Shown here: positions 9,449-19,799 of the stretch, in pieces
How positions within the stretch are numbered: position 1 is the first letter of the stretch
Layout: each line of letters opens with the position of its first letter
Assembly: GCA_014529385.2 (NCBI GenBank)
Contig: CM043959.1
Location: forward strand, 14,815,809 to 14,879,808
Source: Adiantum capillus-veneris
Taxonomy: Eukaryota; Streptophyta; Polypodiopsida; Polypodiales; Pteridaceae
Reading direction: 5' to 3'
Length of the DNA: 64,000 bases
Program-made: the position numbers and the translations under genes
The notes under the pieces: generated by a model
Databases searched by the model: none
What the model saw: only the letters and a program-made list of their open reading frames with translations
What the model was told of the DNA's origin: nothing

Positions 9449-12400
9449 GACATCCTACGCGTAGGATGTCTCTAGAGGTAAAACTATGAAGATTTTGAAA
9501 ATTATGATATCACCAATGTGTATAATGGAGGTGTTTTACCCTAAGAACATGTTGAGTTGAGTGTTTTTACATGTTTTTGGTGTCCAAAAGTCAAAAGGTG
9601 AAAACTAGAAAGCGAGAAAAATTCATAAAGTGCTTGTTTGTAGTGATTGTTGTGCTTTTGAGTGTCGTTGGTGAATGATATCAAGTGTAGAGACCATAAA
9701 GAAGCATCAGAAATACTCCAGTCAAGAAAATTATGCAAGAGACATCCTACGCGTAGGATGTCTCTAGGGCCATTTTGGGGCAACATTTTGCAAAACTGAT
9801 ATCACCAGAGTGTTTCCAGGATCTAGGGGATTAAGTGGGACAAAAGTTGGATCATTTGGAGCAGATAGACATCCTACGCGTAGGATGTCTCAAGGCTAGA
9901 TTTGGGGGCCCATATCAATTTTTGACCAAACCAAAGTGTTTCTTAGCATAAAAGAAGCCTTCACACCAAGTTTGGACAAAATTGGAAATCATTTGAATGG
10001 GTATACAGCTTGAGGAAACCCTAGAATCTGAAGCAAAATCTTGAGTGTTTGACTAGCTCAAAGTTGTCAAAATCACCAAAATTGGACATATTGGGGTTCA
10101 ACACACCAAGGAGAACCTGTGGACCAGATCTTACTTCATTCTGAGAAAAAGAAAATTTGGGCGTAGGATGTCTCTAGGGCCATTTGGGGCAGGAATTTGG
10201 AAATTTTGAGGCTACCAGAGTGTTCATTGGGTGGGTTTTACCCTGTGTACACCTTGAAACGAGGAGTTTGACCTTATGTTGGCTTCAAAAAGGCAAAAGA
10301 CGATGAATACCAGACATCCTACCCATTTGATGTTGGGGAGTGATTGAGAGACCTAAACCATAAGCGAACTTCATACACATGTTCTAAAAGTGTTTCTAAG
10401 GGTGTCTACCAAGTTTCATCTCATTTGGACACTTAAACTGGGGTGAAGTGGACTTTAGCGTTTTTGAAAAGATTGTGTCTGGAAGAGCCGTTTTGGATAT
10501 TTTGACATCCAATCGAATTTCTGAGCATATCATTGTGTTGCTAGACTTGAGGAGAATCTCTGGACTAGATCTTGCTTCATTCTGAGCAGAAAAAAAGTAG
10601 GGCGTAGTATGTCTCCAGGGCCATTTTGGGCAGGAATTTGACAATTCTGAGGTTGCCAGATTGTTTAAAGGGTAGGTTTTACCTCAAGTACACCTTGAAA
10701 CAACAATTTTGACCTTACTTTGGCCTCAAAAAAGTAAAAGACGGGGAAGATCAGACATCCTACCCATCTGACGTTTGATGAATGAAAGGAGACCCAAACC
10801 ACAAGTTGACCTTATACACACGTTTTGCAAGTGGTTTTGAGTGTGTCTACCAAGTTTCATCTCATTTGGACACTTAAATTGGGTTGAAGAGGACTTTAGC
10901 GTTTTTGGAAAGATTGTGTCCGGAAGAGCCGTTTTGGATGATTTTGACATCCAATTGAATTTCTAAGCATATCACTGTGTTGCTAGACTTGAGGAGAATC
11001 TTTGGACTAGATCTTGCTTCATTCTGAGTAGAAAAAAATTAGGGCGTAGTATGTCTCCAGGGGGTTTTTGGGCAAGAATTTGGGAATTCTGAGACCACCA
11101 GTGTGTTCATAGGGTAGGTTTTACCCTTAGTACGTGTGGAGTTGAGTGTTTTCCCATGTTTTTGATGTCCAAAAGTCAAAAGGCGAAAAATTCATAAATT
11201 GCTTGTTTGGAGTGATTTTGACATTCATGAAATTCTGAGCATACCAAGGTGTTGCTAGACTCAAGGGGAACCTTTGAACCAAATCTTACTTCATTCGGAG
11301 CAAGAAGAAAATTAGGGCGTAGTATGTCTCCAGGGGACTTTTGCCAGGGAATTTTGGAAATCTGAGGTTACTAGTGGGTTCAGAGGGTAGGTTTTAGCCT
11401 AAGAACATGTTGAGTTGAGTGTTTTTCCATATTTTGGTTGACCAAAAGCCAAAAGGCAGAGTCAAAAAACGTAAAAAATTCATAAATTGCTTGAAGTGAG
11501 TGATTTTTGCACATTTTTTTCATTTGTAGAGCTTTCTAGCACTTGCTGTGACCATAAGGAAGCATCAGGAGCACTTCAATCTAAAAAAATAGGCAGTAGA
11601 CATCCTACCTGTAGGATCTGGGCATAATTTTGCAATTCTGAGGTCACCAGCGTGTTAAGAAGGTAGGTTTTACCCTTTTTACACTCTCAAACTAGGAATT
11701 TGACCTTATTTTGACAAATTAAAGGCAAAAGACGAGAATTGCCAAACATCCTACCCAAATTGTGTACAAGGGGTGATTTTGAGACCAAACCATAAGTTGA
11801 CATCATATGCATGTTCTAAATGTTGTATTGAGTGTATGTGAGAAGTTTCATCTCAGTTGGATGAGTAAAATTGAAGATTAAGCGGACTTTAGCGTTTTTT
11901 ATCAGACAAAGGCAAGAATAGCCAGCTTTGGGAGCTTTTGGCATCCAAACCCAAATCTGAGCAATACCTATGGGTTCAACACACCAAGGAGAGTCTTAGG
12001 TTCAAATTTGGGCCAATTCTGAGCAAATAAACATCCTACCCGTAGGATGTCTCTTGCATGATTTTGGGGCCAAAACCCTACTATGACCATACCATAGTGT
12101 TGTATAGCCTTATATAAACCTGCTAGTCAAGTTTGGTCTAATTTGGAGCTGATTTGACTTAAAAATTCACCAGATTTGACATCTGGCCTTTGAAACATAT
12201 ACTTGATCATTTGACCAGCCTACAAGTGTCAGAATCAAAAAGTGAGCATAGTTGTGTGTTTAGCACATCAAGGGGAACCTTGGATTCAATTTTGGGCTAA
12301 TTCTGAGCAAAAAAGACATCCTACCCGTAGGATGTCTCAAGGTCATTTTTAGGTCCAATTGAAATTTTGAGCATACCAGTGTGTTGTTAGACTCCAGGGG

Positions 12401-13030
12401 AACCTGTGGTTCAAATTTTGGCCAAATCTAAGCAAAAAGACATCCTACCCGTTGGATGTCTCCAGGTGCTAAATGAACTTATGGGGAGATTTTGACCTCA
12501 TACAATTGTTTATCATGTCCTATTAAGCTTAGCCATCAAGTTTCAAGTCATTTGGACATCATTTGCTTCTGAAAAAAAGACATCCTACCCTTTGAGTGCA
12601 CCGGAAGCTTATGCAGCCCAAATCTTGACCTTTTGGCATCCAAATTCAATTCTGAGCATAGCATTGGGTTGCTTGACTCAAGGGGAATCTAGGGTTCAAA
12701 TTTTGGCCAATTCTGAGCAAAAAGACATCCTACCCGTAGGATGTCTCCTACATGATTTTGGACCCTAGACCAACATTTGACAATACCAAAGTGTTTCATA
12801 GCATCTTATAAGCCTTCCAGTCAATTTTGGTCCAATTTGGAGCTCATTTGACTTGAAAAATCAGCTGATAGAGTATCTAGCTTCTGAAATAGATTTGCGA
12901 GCATTTGACCAGCCTAGAGGTGTCAGAAACAAAAAGCGAGGATACCTATGGGTTCAACACACCAAGGGGAGTCTCTAGACCAAATTTTATTCAATTCTGA
13001 GCAAAAAAACATCCTACCCATAGGATGTCT
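9449..13030 (+). repeat. Array of ~17 phased palindromes in the leader
   Basis: The unit is GACATCCTACG joined to its own reverse complement, a perfect 22-base dyad at 9449, 9741 and 9868. Near-complete variants with CCCG at the centre lie at 12031, 12315, 12439, 12724 and 13009, and a variant at 11599. Left halves only remain at 10313, 10753, 11746 and 12579; right halves only at 10162, 10603, 11045 and 11318. Dyad-to-dyad steps are 292, 127, 283, 162, 279, 161, 281, 273, 292, 146, 285, 285, 124, 140, 145 and 284. Sequence between dyads is itself repetitive, with recurring phrases such as CAATTCTGAGCAAAA and ACACACCAAGGGGA. No long ORF crosses the array, so it is untranslated leader. Confidence 0.9.
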
Positions 13031-14021
13031 GCAGGCCAGTTTTAGGGCCCAATTGTAATTTTGACCATACAGGGGTGTTCACAGTGTCACAAAGATCCCA
13101 AATCTTCTTTTAAAATTGAATTTGGACTCATTTTGACCATTCTAAACTGCATTTCACTATTTTGGCCATAACTTTCACAAATGGTATTGGATTGGAAAAG
13201 TTTTTATATCAAAACGTAGCCTGAGAGCAACACTACAGATCTTAGAGCAAAACTTGAACTAAATGTATGAGTTTGGCAACCAATTAGGTCAACTTTGAAA
13301 AAAAACGTCGTTTAATGCCTCAAAGTGCATCCGGAAGTCAGGAGTGTCTAAAACCGACAATTCGAAAGAATTGTGAGAAAACGGTCACGGTTTTGAACAT
13401 AGTTTTGAATTTTCCCTAGGAGAGGGGCTAGTGAGCCATAAGCGAGGTCATCGGCTAGAGTCAACCCAGGCTCTGGAACAGATCGCTCAAATCGACCTAG
13501 AGCGGACACGAGTGCATGTGAGATTTTCATCATCTGGAAGCTGAAATTTGAAACCAGATTTGGTCTCTAGGTCTTCTAATTGACCATTAAAGACTACTAA
13601 GTTAGCAGATTGAAATTATCTTTTGGGAAAACCATTGGTCACCCGCGGGAAGGTGTAAAAGTTAACTACGGCCTAGTGTAAAATTTGAGCGTCCATACAC
13701 AAATCTTGTAGCAGTAAGACCATACACAAGGACTTGATTTTGCAACAACAGTCGCAAGTTTTGGAGAACTTTAACACAAGATTTTTGCTAGCAAATCATT
13801 GCAACTTATGCATAATTCTCTTGTGCTAGCTTAAGTTTAGTTCAGCTAAAAGCGAAGTTGAAAGTCACTTCCGAGCCCACGGAACAAGTATGGCCGTCAA
13901 AGGCACATCAAGATTTTTTGCATTCATTGTGAAAAAGTTTGCCAGCTAAATAGAATTTTGCAGATTGTGTGCTAAAGTGAACAAAGGTTAGCTCGACTCA
14001 AGAATCGCTACGAAGGGAGCG
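13031..14021 (+). other. Leader downstream of the palindrome array
   Basis: About 1 kb without dyads, convincing ORF or repeat, between the array and the tRNA-Asp-like sequence. I see no other signal in it. Confidence 0.4.
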
Positions 14022-14092
14022 GTCGTTGCAGTATAGTGGTAAGTTGCATAACTTATCACAATGCTTCCAATAGATCGAGTCCTGCTAAAAAG
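14022..14092 (+). other. tRNA-Asp-like sequence inside the retroelement
   Basis: The segment starts GTCGTTGCAGTATAGTGG and continues TAAGT. Compared from memory with plant tRNA-Asp(GTC), 22 of the first 23 bases agree. A degenerate B-box (GATCGAGTCC) sits at exactly the same offset, base 51, with no gaps needed between. The anticodon arm and the 3' acceptor half are poorly conserved, so it is not a functional tRNA gene. It lies just upstream of the first gag-like ORF of an element whose primer site is also of tRNA-Asp type. Confidence 0.6.
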
Positions 14093-14334
14093 CTTTAGGC
14101 GAAGCAAGCAGCCAGACAAGTCAGTATCAGCCTTGGCAGGCAAGGGAGCTAAGAAGTTCAAGCAGTGCAAGCAAAGCCCAGTCCAAAAAACTCAGAGATT
14201 AAGGCATCCACAAAAGCTGAAGGACCTCAAGCGGAAAAGACCCACACAAGGGTGCTAATAATTTTTATTAGCATTGAGGCAAGCAATTAGAGCTATCACT
14301 GAACAGGTACAACAAGGTAGTCAAGACGAAAGAA

Positions 14335-15128
14335 ATGGTGTCTCAAAGGAATCAGACCAGCCGAGACGAAGCTTCAAGTACATCCACAGAAATTACAAGA
14401 GAGCAAATTTGGATTTATCTGATTGGCCATTACAAAGGACTGCCATGCTATGAGGATGTCAATCGGAATTTGTACATCAAGACAAAGAAAGATACAGAGG
14501 AAACTCGAACATCTCAATATGTGGAAGTTGAAACAGCGAAGAATGTACTACACCCACATCCAGATTTCATGGAAGACTGTCTGGGATCAATTTACATGAG
14601 GCACGGAAAATACATCGACAATGAGATAGAAATGTTGTACAAGGATCAACTTACAGAACTCTATGCATATCCTCCAAGTATTTTTTTGTACAAAGCTCAA
14701 GATGGAGACGGCAAATTGGTACCCTCTATGTAGATGAGGACGGTCGCTACTACAAAGCTGCCACAAATCATGAAGTTCCTACAGAATGTAACCAATATTT
14801 TGCACCTGAAATATTTGGATCAAGAGGGGAAAACTACAAATCTGAAGGTGGTAATATTTATCATCTAGTCATGGCTTTACCTCTTGATATGCAGCTAGAA
14901 GAGTTAACAACTACAGTTGTCACTGCACAAATGAGTGGCACAACACAAGGCACAACATGGAAAGACACGGCACAAGTCTCGTGCACCACACCAGCACAAG
15001 ACAAAGCACAAACACACCAAATTGCACAAACAGGGAATACGCCGGAAGTACCAGCTATGAAGATAGCACAACTTCAAAAAGAACTAGCTCGGTCTCAAGA
15101 GCTATTTAACAGAGCGTCATATCATTAG
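14335..15128 (+). pseudogene. Gag-like ORF, amino part (frameshifted)
   Basis: The frame opens with MVSQRNQTSRDEAS at 14335. It has an early block IWIYLIGHYKGLPCYEDV, then HPHPDFMEDCLGSIYMRHG and DQLTELYAYPP. It meets TAG at 14731, but the reading clearly continues in another frame as TLYVDEDGRYYKAATNHEVP, joining the ORF that starts at 14871. That ORF is Thr/Gln-rich and ends at TAG 15128. The short motif Y-x-D-x-x-G-x-Y-Y appears here and again in the next two ORFs. I do not recognise the family: position right after the leader and before a zinc knuckle makes a gag capsid-like role the best inference. Upstream, a basic ORF at 14061-14258 may be its extreme amino end. Confidence 0.6.
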
Positions 15129-15139
15129 GCATTAAACAG

Positions 15140-15769
15140 ATGCCAACATCAGATATGGAACCCTCTCGGATGGGGGGAGTTCAAACACAACAAAGAGACC
15201 CTATCTCTTCAAGAGTGGGATTAAGAGGTCTAATTTTACAAGAAGCAGTGTCCTTTTCAGGAGCCCAAGTGAAATTTCAAGAAGCATTGGAAGATGCCGT
15301 GCCGGAGGAGAGACCACTGAAAATTCACAATGCCAAATGTAGAAGGTCAAGTGAGCTATATATGGTTGACTTAGATCAAGAGGATGTGGGATTATACAAA
15401 TTTTGGAATTCTGAGACTAAGTCTACCACATACTACATATGCTTAGATCCCAAACCTAGAGAATTAAGTAAAATGAAAAAATTATATTGGTTTAAATCTG
15501 TGAACCCAACAGGTCAAGATGTCATTGTGGTCGACAAATACAGTAGGCACTATAAAATAGCCGATGTGAAAAATATGGATGAGTTTAGCATTTGTGGGCA
15601 ACCTGTAAGTCACATACTTGGACCCCGTCCAAAAGCACCATCCAGGGAAATAGAAAACAAAGATTCGGTTCAATCTTCACCCTTGATGCAAACCTCGCCA
15701 AAATCAACTCGAAAACATAGCCCTAAGGCTATGCAAAAGCCCCACGTCAAAGACCATATGCTGATGTAA
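15140..15769 (+). pseudogene. Gag-like ORF, middle part
   Basis: A 209-residue frame. A central block reads ELYMVDLDQEDVGLYKFWN, then TTYYICLDPKPRE, KKLYWFKSVN and VIVVDKYSRHYKIADVKN. These short aromatic beta-hairpin-like repeats are of the same kind as in the preceding ORF. The tail is Ser/Pro/Lys-rich. It is in a different frame from the segment before it, and the polypeptide sense appears continuous, so this is one long protein broken by indels. No known domain was recognised. Confidence 0.55.
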
Positions 15770-15796
15770 GAATTAGCATTACGACTGCTAGAAAGC

Positions 15797-16204
15797 ATGG
15801 ATAGTGATTTGATCTTGTATGCAAGCAATGATGGAAGCTATTTTCAGCTTCTCAAGGACAAGACGATGGAGGATAAAGAGACGAAGCCAGTGGATACACC
15901 TAAGTCAGTCGTAATATACAGGTTCATGCATGCAAAGAAGAGGTCATATCTGTATCTAGATACCACAGGAAACCATTATCAGCAGTATTATGGAGAGCTG
16001 CATCGTCCAAAGGGTGCACATGTTGAGATAGCGACATATTGCAACCAATGTGCCATTGGTCATTTAGTGAAGGACTGCCCAGCAAAGCTCTACATGGAAA
16101 AGAAGAAGCAACAAGCCAAAAGCAAAGTTCAGACAGTGACAACAAGGGAACGAAAACAAGAATCCCCAAAGAGATCTCCGAAAAAGAAGCAGATCTTGTC
16201 GTAG
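15797..16204 (+). pseudogene. Gag-like ORF with zinc knuckle
   Basis: The frame begins MDSDLILYASNDGSYFQLL and continues SYLYLDTTGNHYQQYYGEL, two more copies of the Y-x-x-x-x-G-x-Y/F-x motif. At residues ~82-94 comes CNQCAIGHLVKDC, a CCHC zinc knuckle with three residues instead of the usual four between the second Cys and the His. A Lys/Arg-rich tail follows and ends at TAG 16202. The knuckle and basic tail support a nucleocapsid role in binding element RNA. The shortened knuckle may be a deletion or a lineage trait. Confidence 0.7.
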
Positions 16205-16294
16205 AGCACAAAAGATAGGCTCAAGACACAGTTGCTTGAAGTCAAGGGTGTCAACGACATTATCATAAAGAATCAGGATTTCAAAAAACATTAA

Positions 16295-16585
16295 TTGAAT
16301 CAGTTGATTCAAGATCGCTTAAAGAACCTTAGTGAGGACAAGTCAAAGAATCCACAAGGTGATGAAGATGAAGCTCGAAGTTCAAGGTTCGAGAGCAAAA
16401 GAAGCCAAGATTCTGAAGATGGTAAGTCAACCCAAGAAGAGGTGGCAGAGGTAACATCAAATCTTAGTGCCACATCACAAGCGGAAGGCATGCAAGAAAA
16501 TTCAACGAATGAAGCTGAAATTCCACAAGGAAATTCCGCTCCTTTGGAATCTGCAGTGGTGGTTAAAGAAATCAAAGACCAGTAG
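16295..16585 (+). pseudogene. Acidic low-complexity segment of the gag-like protein
   Basis: A 96-residue Glu/Ser/Gln-rich frame with no domain, between the zinc knuckle and the protease-like segment. It is probably a disordered linker of the same broken polyprotein. Two TAG codons lie just downstream (16583, 16676), after which acidic sequence resumes near 16721. Confidence 0.45.
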
Positions 16586-16720
16586 AAGCTAAAAGACGAT
16601 GTAGCGGAAGTCTTAGAACCCGTCGAAGAACAGGAAATGACTGACTCCAAGATTGACTACCAAGGACAAGCAATGTAGGATATGAATTAATATTTTCCAA
16701 CAGAGACTCTACAAGAACCC

Positions 16721-17563
16721 ATGGAGCGATGTGAACCGATCGCCACGGCGACCATTGCATTAGAAGAAGAGAGTCAACCTCAACATCCTGCTACACAAGC
16801 TTCAAAAGATTTCCAAGAAGAAAAGTCACCATTGAATGACCTTCAAGTGCTAGAAGAAGTAAATAGTGACAGTGAGCTTCTGAAATCAAGAATCAAGGCG
16901 TCACACTCAGAAACTAGCAATGAAGACCAACAAGCAACTCAGGCTATAGACCTTCCCCAAATCTATAGATCAGAAGGTAGTAAGCACTTGGGACATGCTA
17001 CAACCAGTCAAATGACAAAGAAGTTCAACATACAAGAGGATGACAAATCTTCCAAGGCACAAAGGTCAAAGACTAATAAAGAAAGAAAAGACGACATCAG
17101 TTACCTCGCAGCCAACAAGAAGGTTAAATTCTCCTTGGATGTGCATGAGAAACTGAAATTCAAATTTACAGCAGAGATAGATTGCATTGCCACGACTAAT
17201 GTCATGTCTTATGGGCTGTGGTTACTTCTAGATAAGCCAGAACTGTATGAAATTCAGGTACATGTATCCCTATCAAATGGAGTTAAGGTCACACGTTTGG
17301 GGATTGCAAAAGCTACCCTTAAACTACGGTCAAAGATAGTTAAAGACAAATTCCTAGTAGTGGATTCTTCCAAAATGAGTACACATTTGATTTTGTCCAA
17401 GCTATGGGCAAAAACACTTGAAAAAGAATCTGAATCTTCAATGATCACGACTAGCTCTCAAGAAAGCCAGCTTACTACTGTTCCAAGATTATCGGCTGCC
17501 GAAAAAGGCAAAGCCAAAATGAGCCCACAAATGTCCTACCAACAGAAGCAGCCCTTAAATTAG
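16721..17563 (+). pseudogene. Retropepsin-like segment
   Basis: The first ~125 residues are acidic and disordered. Residues ~145-235 read FKFTAEIDCIATTNVMSYGL, then VHVSLSNGVKVTRLGIAKA, KDKFLVVDSSKMSTHLIL and SKLWAK. The order (strand, Asp motif followed by NVMS, then a distal LIL-x-K-x-W) matches a retroviral-type aspartic protease. The catalytic Asp-Ser/Thr-Gly is here Asp-Cys-Ile-Ala, so Gly is lost and activity is unlikely. It follows the zinc knuckle, as expected for gag-pro. A Lys/Gln-rich tail ends at TAG 17561. Confidence 0.6.
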
Positions 17564-17619
17564 AGTCTTCAATCCAACCAAGAAAAGTTCAAGATAGAGC
17601 TTCTATATCAACTGACCAC

Positions 17620-18582
17620 ATGCTTCCACATGAAAGGAAGACTCCAAAGAAAATCTTTCAACCGAAATACCCTACACTTCGAGATCACCGCCGCCAAAGG
17701 TTTTCAAAGGCCTACATTAAAGCTGAAGAAATAAAGGTCAAGAACCCAATATGGGTAAATGATCCTAGCCAATTGGCGAAAGGTAAAAACATGGGATGGA
17801 TAGCCTCCCACTACAGCTTAGCAGAGCAAGGCTATTATGAGGGTCAAAAGAAACTTTGGTTACCAAAACCATAGACCTCAGCTTATGCGGTGGATAAAGG
17901 TTTCAAAAAGCGTCCCCAAAAGCAACAAAGCTCATATTTATATCGCCAAAGGAGACCAACCAACAAGGCCCGCCAAAGGTACGCAGGAAATTTCAAATCC
18001 AGCTGGCCTTCATACCAACATAGGACTTCATCGGTAAATAATTCCCAAAATGGAACTCTTGTACATCTCAATACGACATCAAAAACGTCATGGGAAGTGC
18101 CATCTACAATTCTTCAAGCACAAGGTTACTATCAAGGAAATTGAAGAACCTGGCTACCAAAGATGCCAGGTAAACATTCTTCAATCAGACGACTTTAGCT
18201 TGAAAATAATCGCAATTTCACGGAAGGCAAAATCAAGGACAATGTCACAGTCAAGGCAAAGGATATCTGCAAAGACATGCTAATCACACGATGCAGATAC
18301 AAATGGGTGCCAAAAGAACAACACATACCGAAGAAGATTGAAGTCATCTCTAGCTCTCAAGAAATGTCAAGACATGATAGACAAAGTGTTACGGAGAATG
18401 GAGGGAGCCAATCTTCTCAACCAAGGGACCAACAACAACAAAAAGAAATTTTGACAACCAAGGTCACCCAGGTATGGCAAAAGAAACCAATATTGCCAGT
18501 ATGGTCTTTTACAAATCCTCTCTTCGAGGATGGGAGTTTTGAATTTCAAAACCTATTCTTGGTCGAAAGCTCCCGAGAGTAA
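17620..18582 (+). pseudogene. Basic carboxyl region with W-L-P-K repeats
   Basis: Several overlapping short frames together read as one basic protein. It contains QGYYEGQKKLWLPKP near 17828-17874, QGYYQGN-stop-RTWLPK near 18121-18165, and CRYKWVPKEQHIPKK near 18290-18335. The repeated pattern is Gly-Tyr-Tyr followed by Trp-Leu/Val-Pro-Lys. Frames are broken by in-frame stops (for example TGA at 18142) and indels. Similar Trp-x-Pro-Lys words occur in the gypsy element at 59.5-60.1 kb and the gag-like gene near 49.08 kb. The function is unknown; no RT, RNase H or integrase motif is present before the 3' LTR. Confidence 0.5.
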
Positions 18583-19787
18583 GTCAAGTCGCCATAAAAT
18601 CATGGCATAAGAGTCAAGAGTCGGGCAGTTGAGCCACTAAATGAGCAAGCGTCAAACCCAAGCTTCATGTCGTAATATTTTTTGTGGTCTATGAGTCTAG
18701 ATATTTAGATTATAGCTCAAGCTGGAACAATTGAGCATATTGTAAAATTGAGTCACTCATGCTGGATAGGTGAGTAGAAGAGTCAAAGTCTAACAATTTT
18801 ATTTGGTGGAGAGGCGGAGTAATCCACAAAACACTCATGCACATGAACAAAGTGAGGAGAGTGAAAAAACCTCGAGCATCAACAACCCTTCTTGTGAGTA
18901 ACGGCAGCTCTTGAAGTCAAATATATTTTTGCTTCTCTAGCTACGTTCACTCCTGGAAGCACCCATTCAAACTCTTCTCGCACAACATATTGTTTCCCAT
19001 GCATCTATCTGTGCAAGAATATATAATGTCCCATCATTGGACATTTGCATTTGACACGATTTGTGTTCCACCCATGCACTTACACAACAAAATGACGATG
19101 TCGAAGCGGTAACAGGTTTCATAAGCATTTGCTCAACAACAACGACTCTGACTTCAAGCTACTAACACTTATCCAATGTATATCCAGTCAATAATAGTGC
19201 CATACTGCCGTAAGTACTTTAACTCAACAAAACTCGGTTACATCAAAACATAAGTACATATAGCCTCACATTTAATTGTGACTAAAGGTATTTTTTTCCC
19301 ACTGGGTTTTTCCCTTTAGTCCTATCCAGGTATCCAAGACCTTCATTTTGTAATATACGCCACATTTTATTTTTACTATTTTATTTTTTATATAAACACA
19401 GAAAAGCAGACGAATGACATCCCCAAACAACTACATCCTCATCAACTAGAAAACCAAAGGGGAGCGGCCCAGAAAAATTTCAAAAAGGCTTCAAGTTTAC
19501 AGGTACACATGCAGGATGACACCCAAAGAACAAACAATACAGAGCTACCAAGATAAAGACTTGCTGCAACAACAAACCTCACTCAACCTATTCACGATAC
19601 AACAACCAATCGGAGGGGGAGAGCTATGGCTTCAACTACACTACATGTACAAGAAAAAGGTAACTCTACAACATACAAAGCATCTAGAAGAAGCAACTGC
19701 AACACAAAAGCTTCAACCAACACCAAAACATGAAGCACTCATCAAGGCCACTGCAAACATAGGTCTTGTCAGGGACGACAAGAATTC
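18583..19787 (+). other. 3' untranslated region of the 13-kb element
   Basis: About 1.2 kb without a convincing gene between the last coding trace and the polypurine tract. A 121-residue Gln/Thr-rich frame at 19516-19881 runs into the LTR and has no recognisable domain. Confidence 0.5.
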
Positions 19788-19799
19788 AGAGGGGGAGAG
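19788..19799 (+). promoter_or_regulatory. Polypurine tract of the 13-kb element
   Basis: AGAGGGGGAGAG lies directly before the 3' LTR start TGTTGACAGG. This is the expected plus-strand DNA primer position. Confidence 0.9.

Noticed and set aside
9449-13030. CRISPR-like repeat array
   Set aside because: The repeats are palindromic, spacers are 100-270 bp and themselves repetitive, and the context is a plant retrotransposon with LTRs.
14022-14092. Functional tRNA-Asp gene
   Set aside because: The anticodon stem and 3' acceptor half do not pair, and the anticodon position reads ATC and not GTC.
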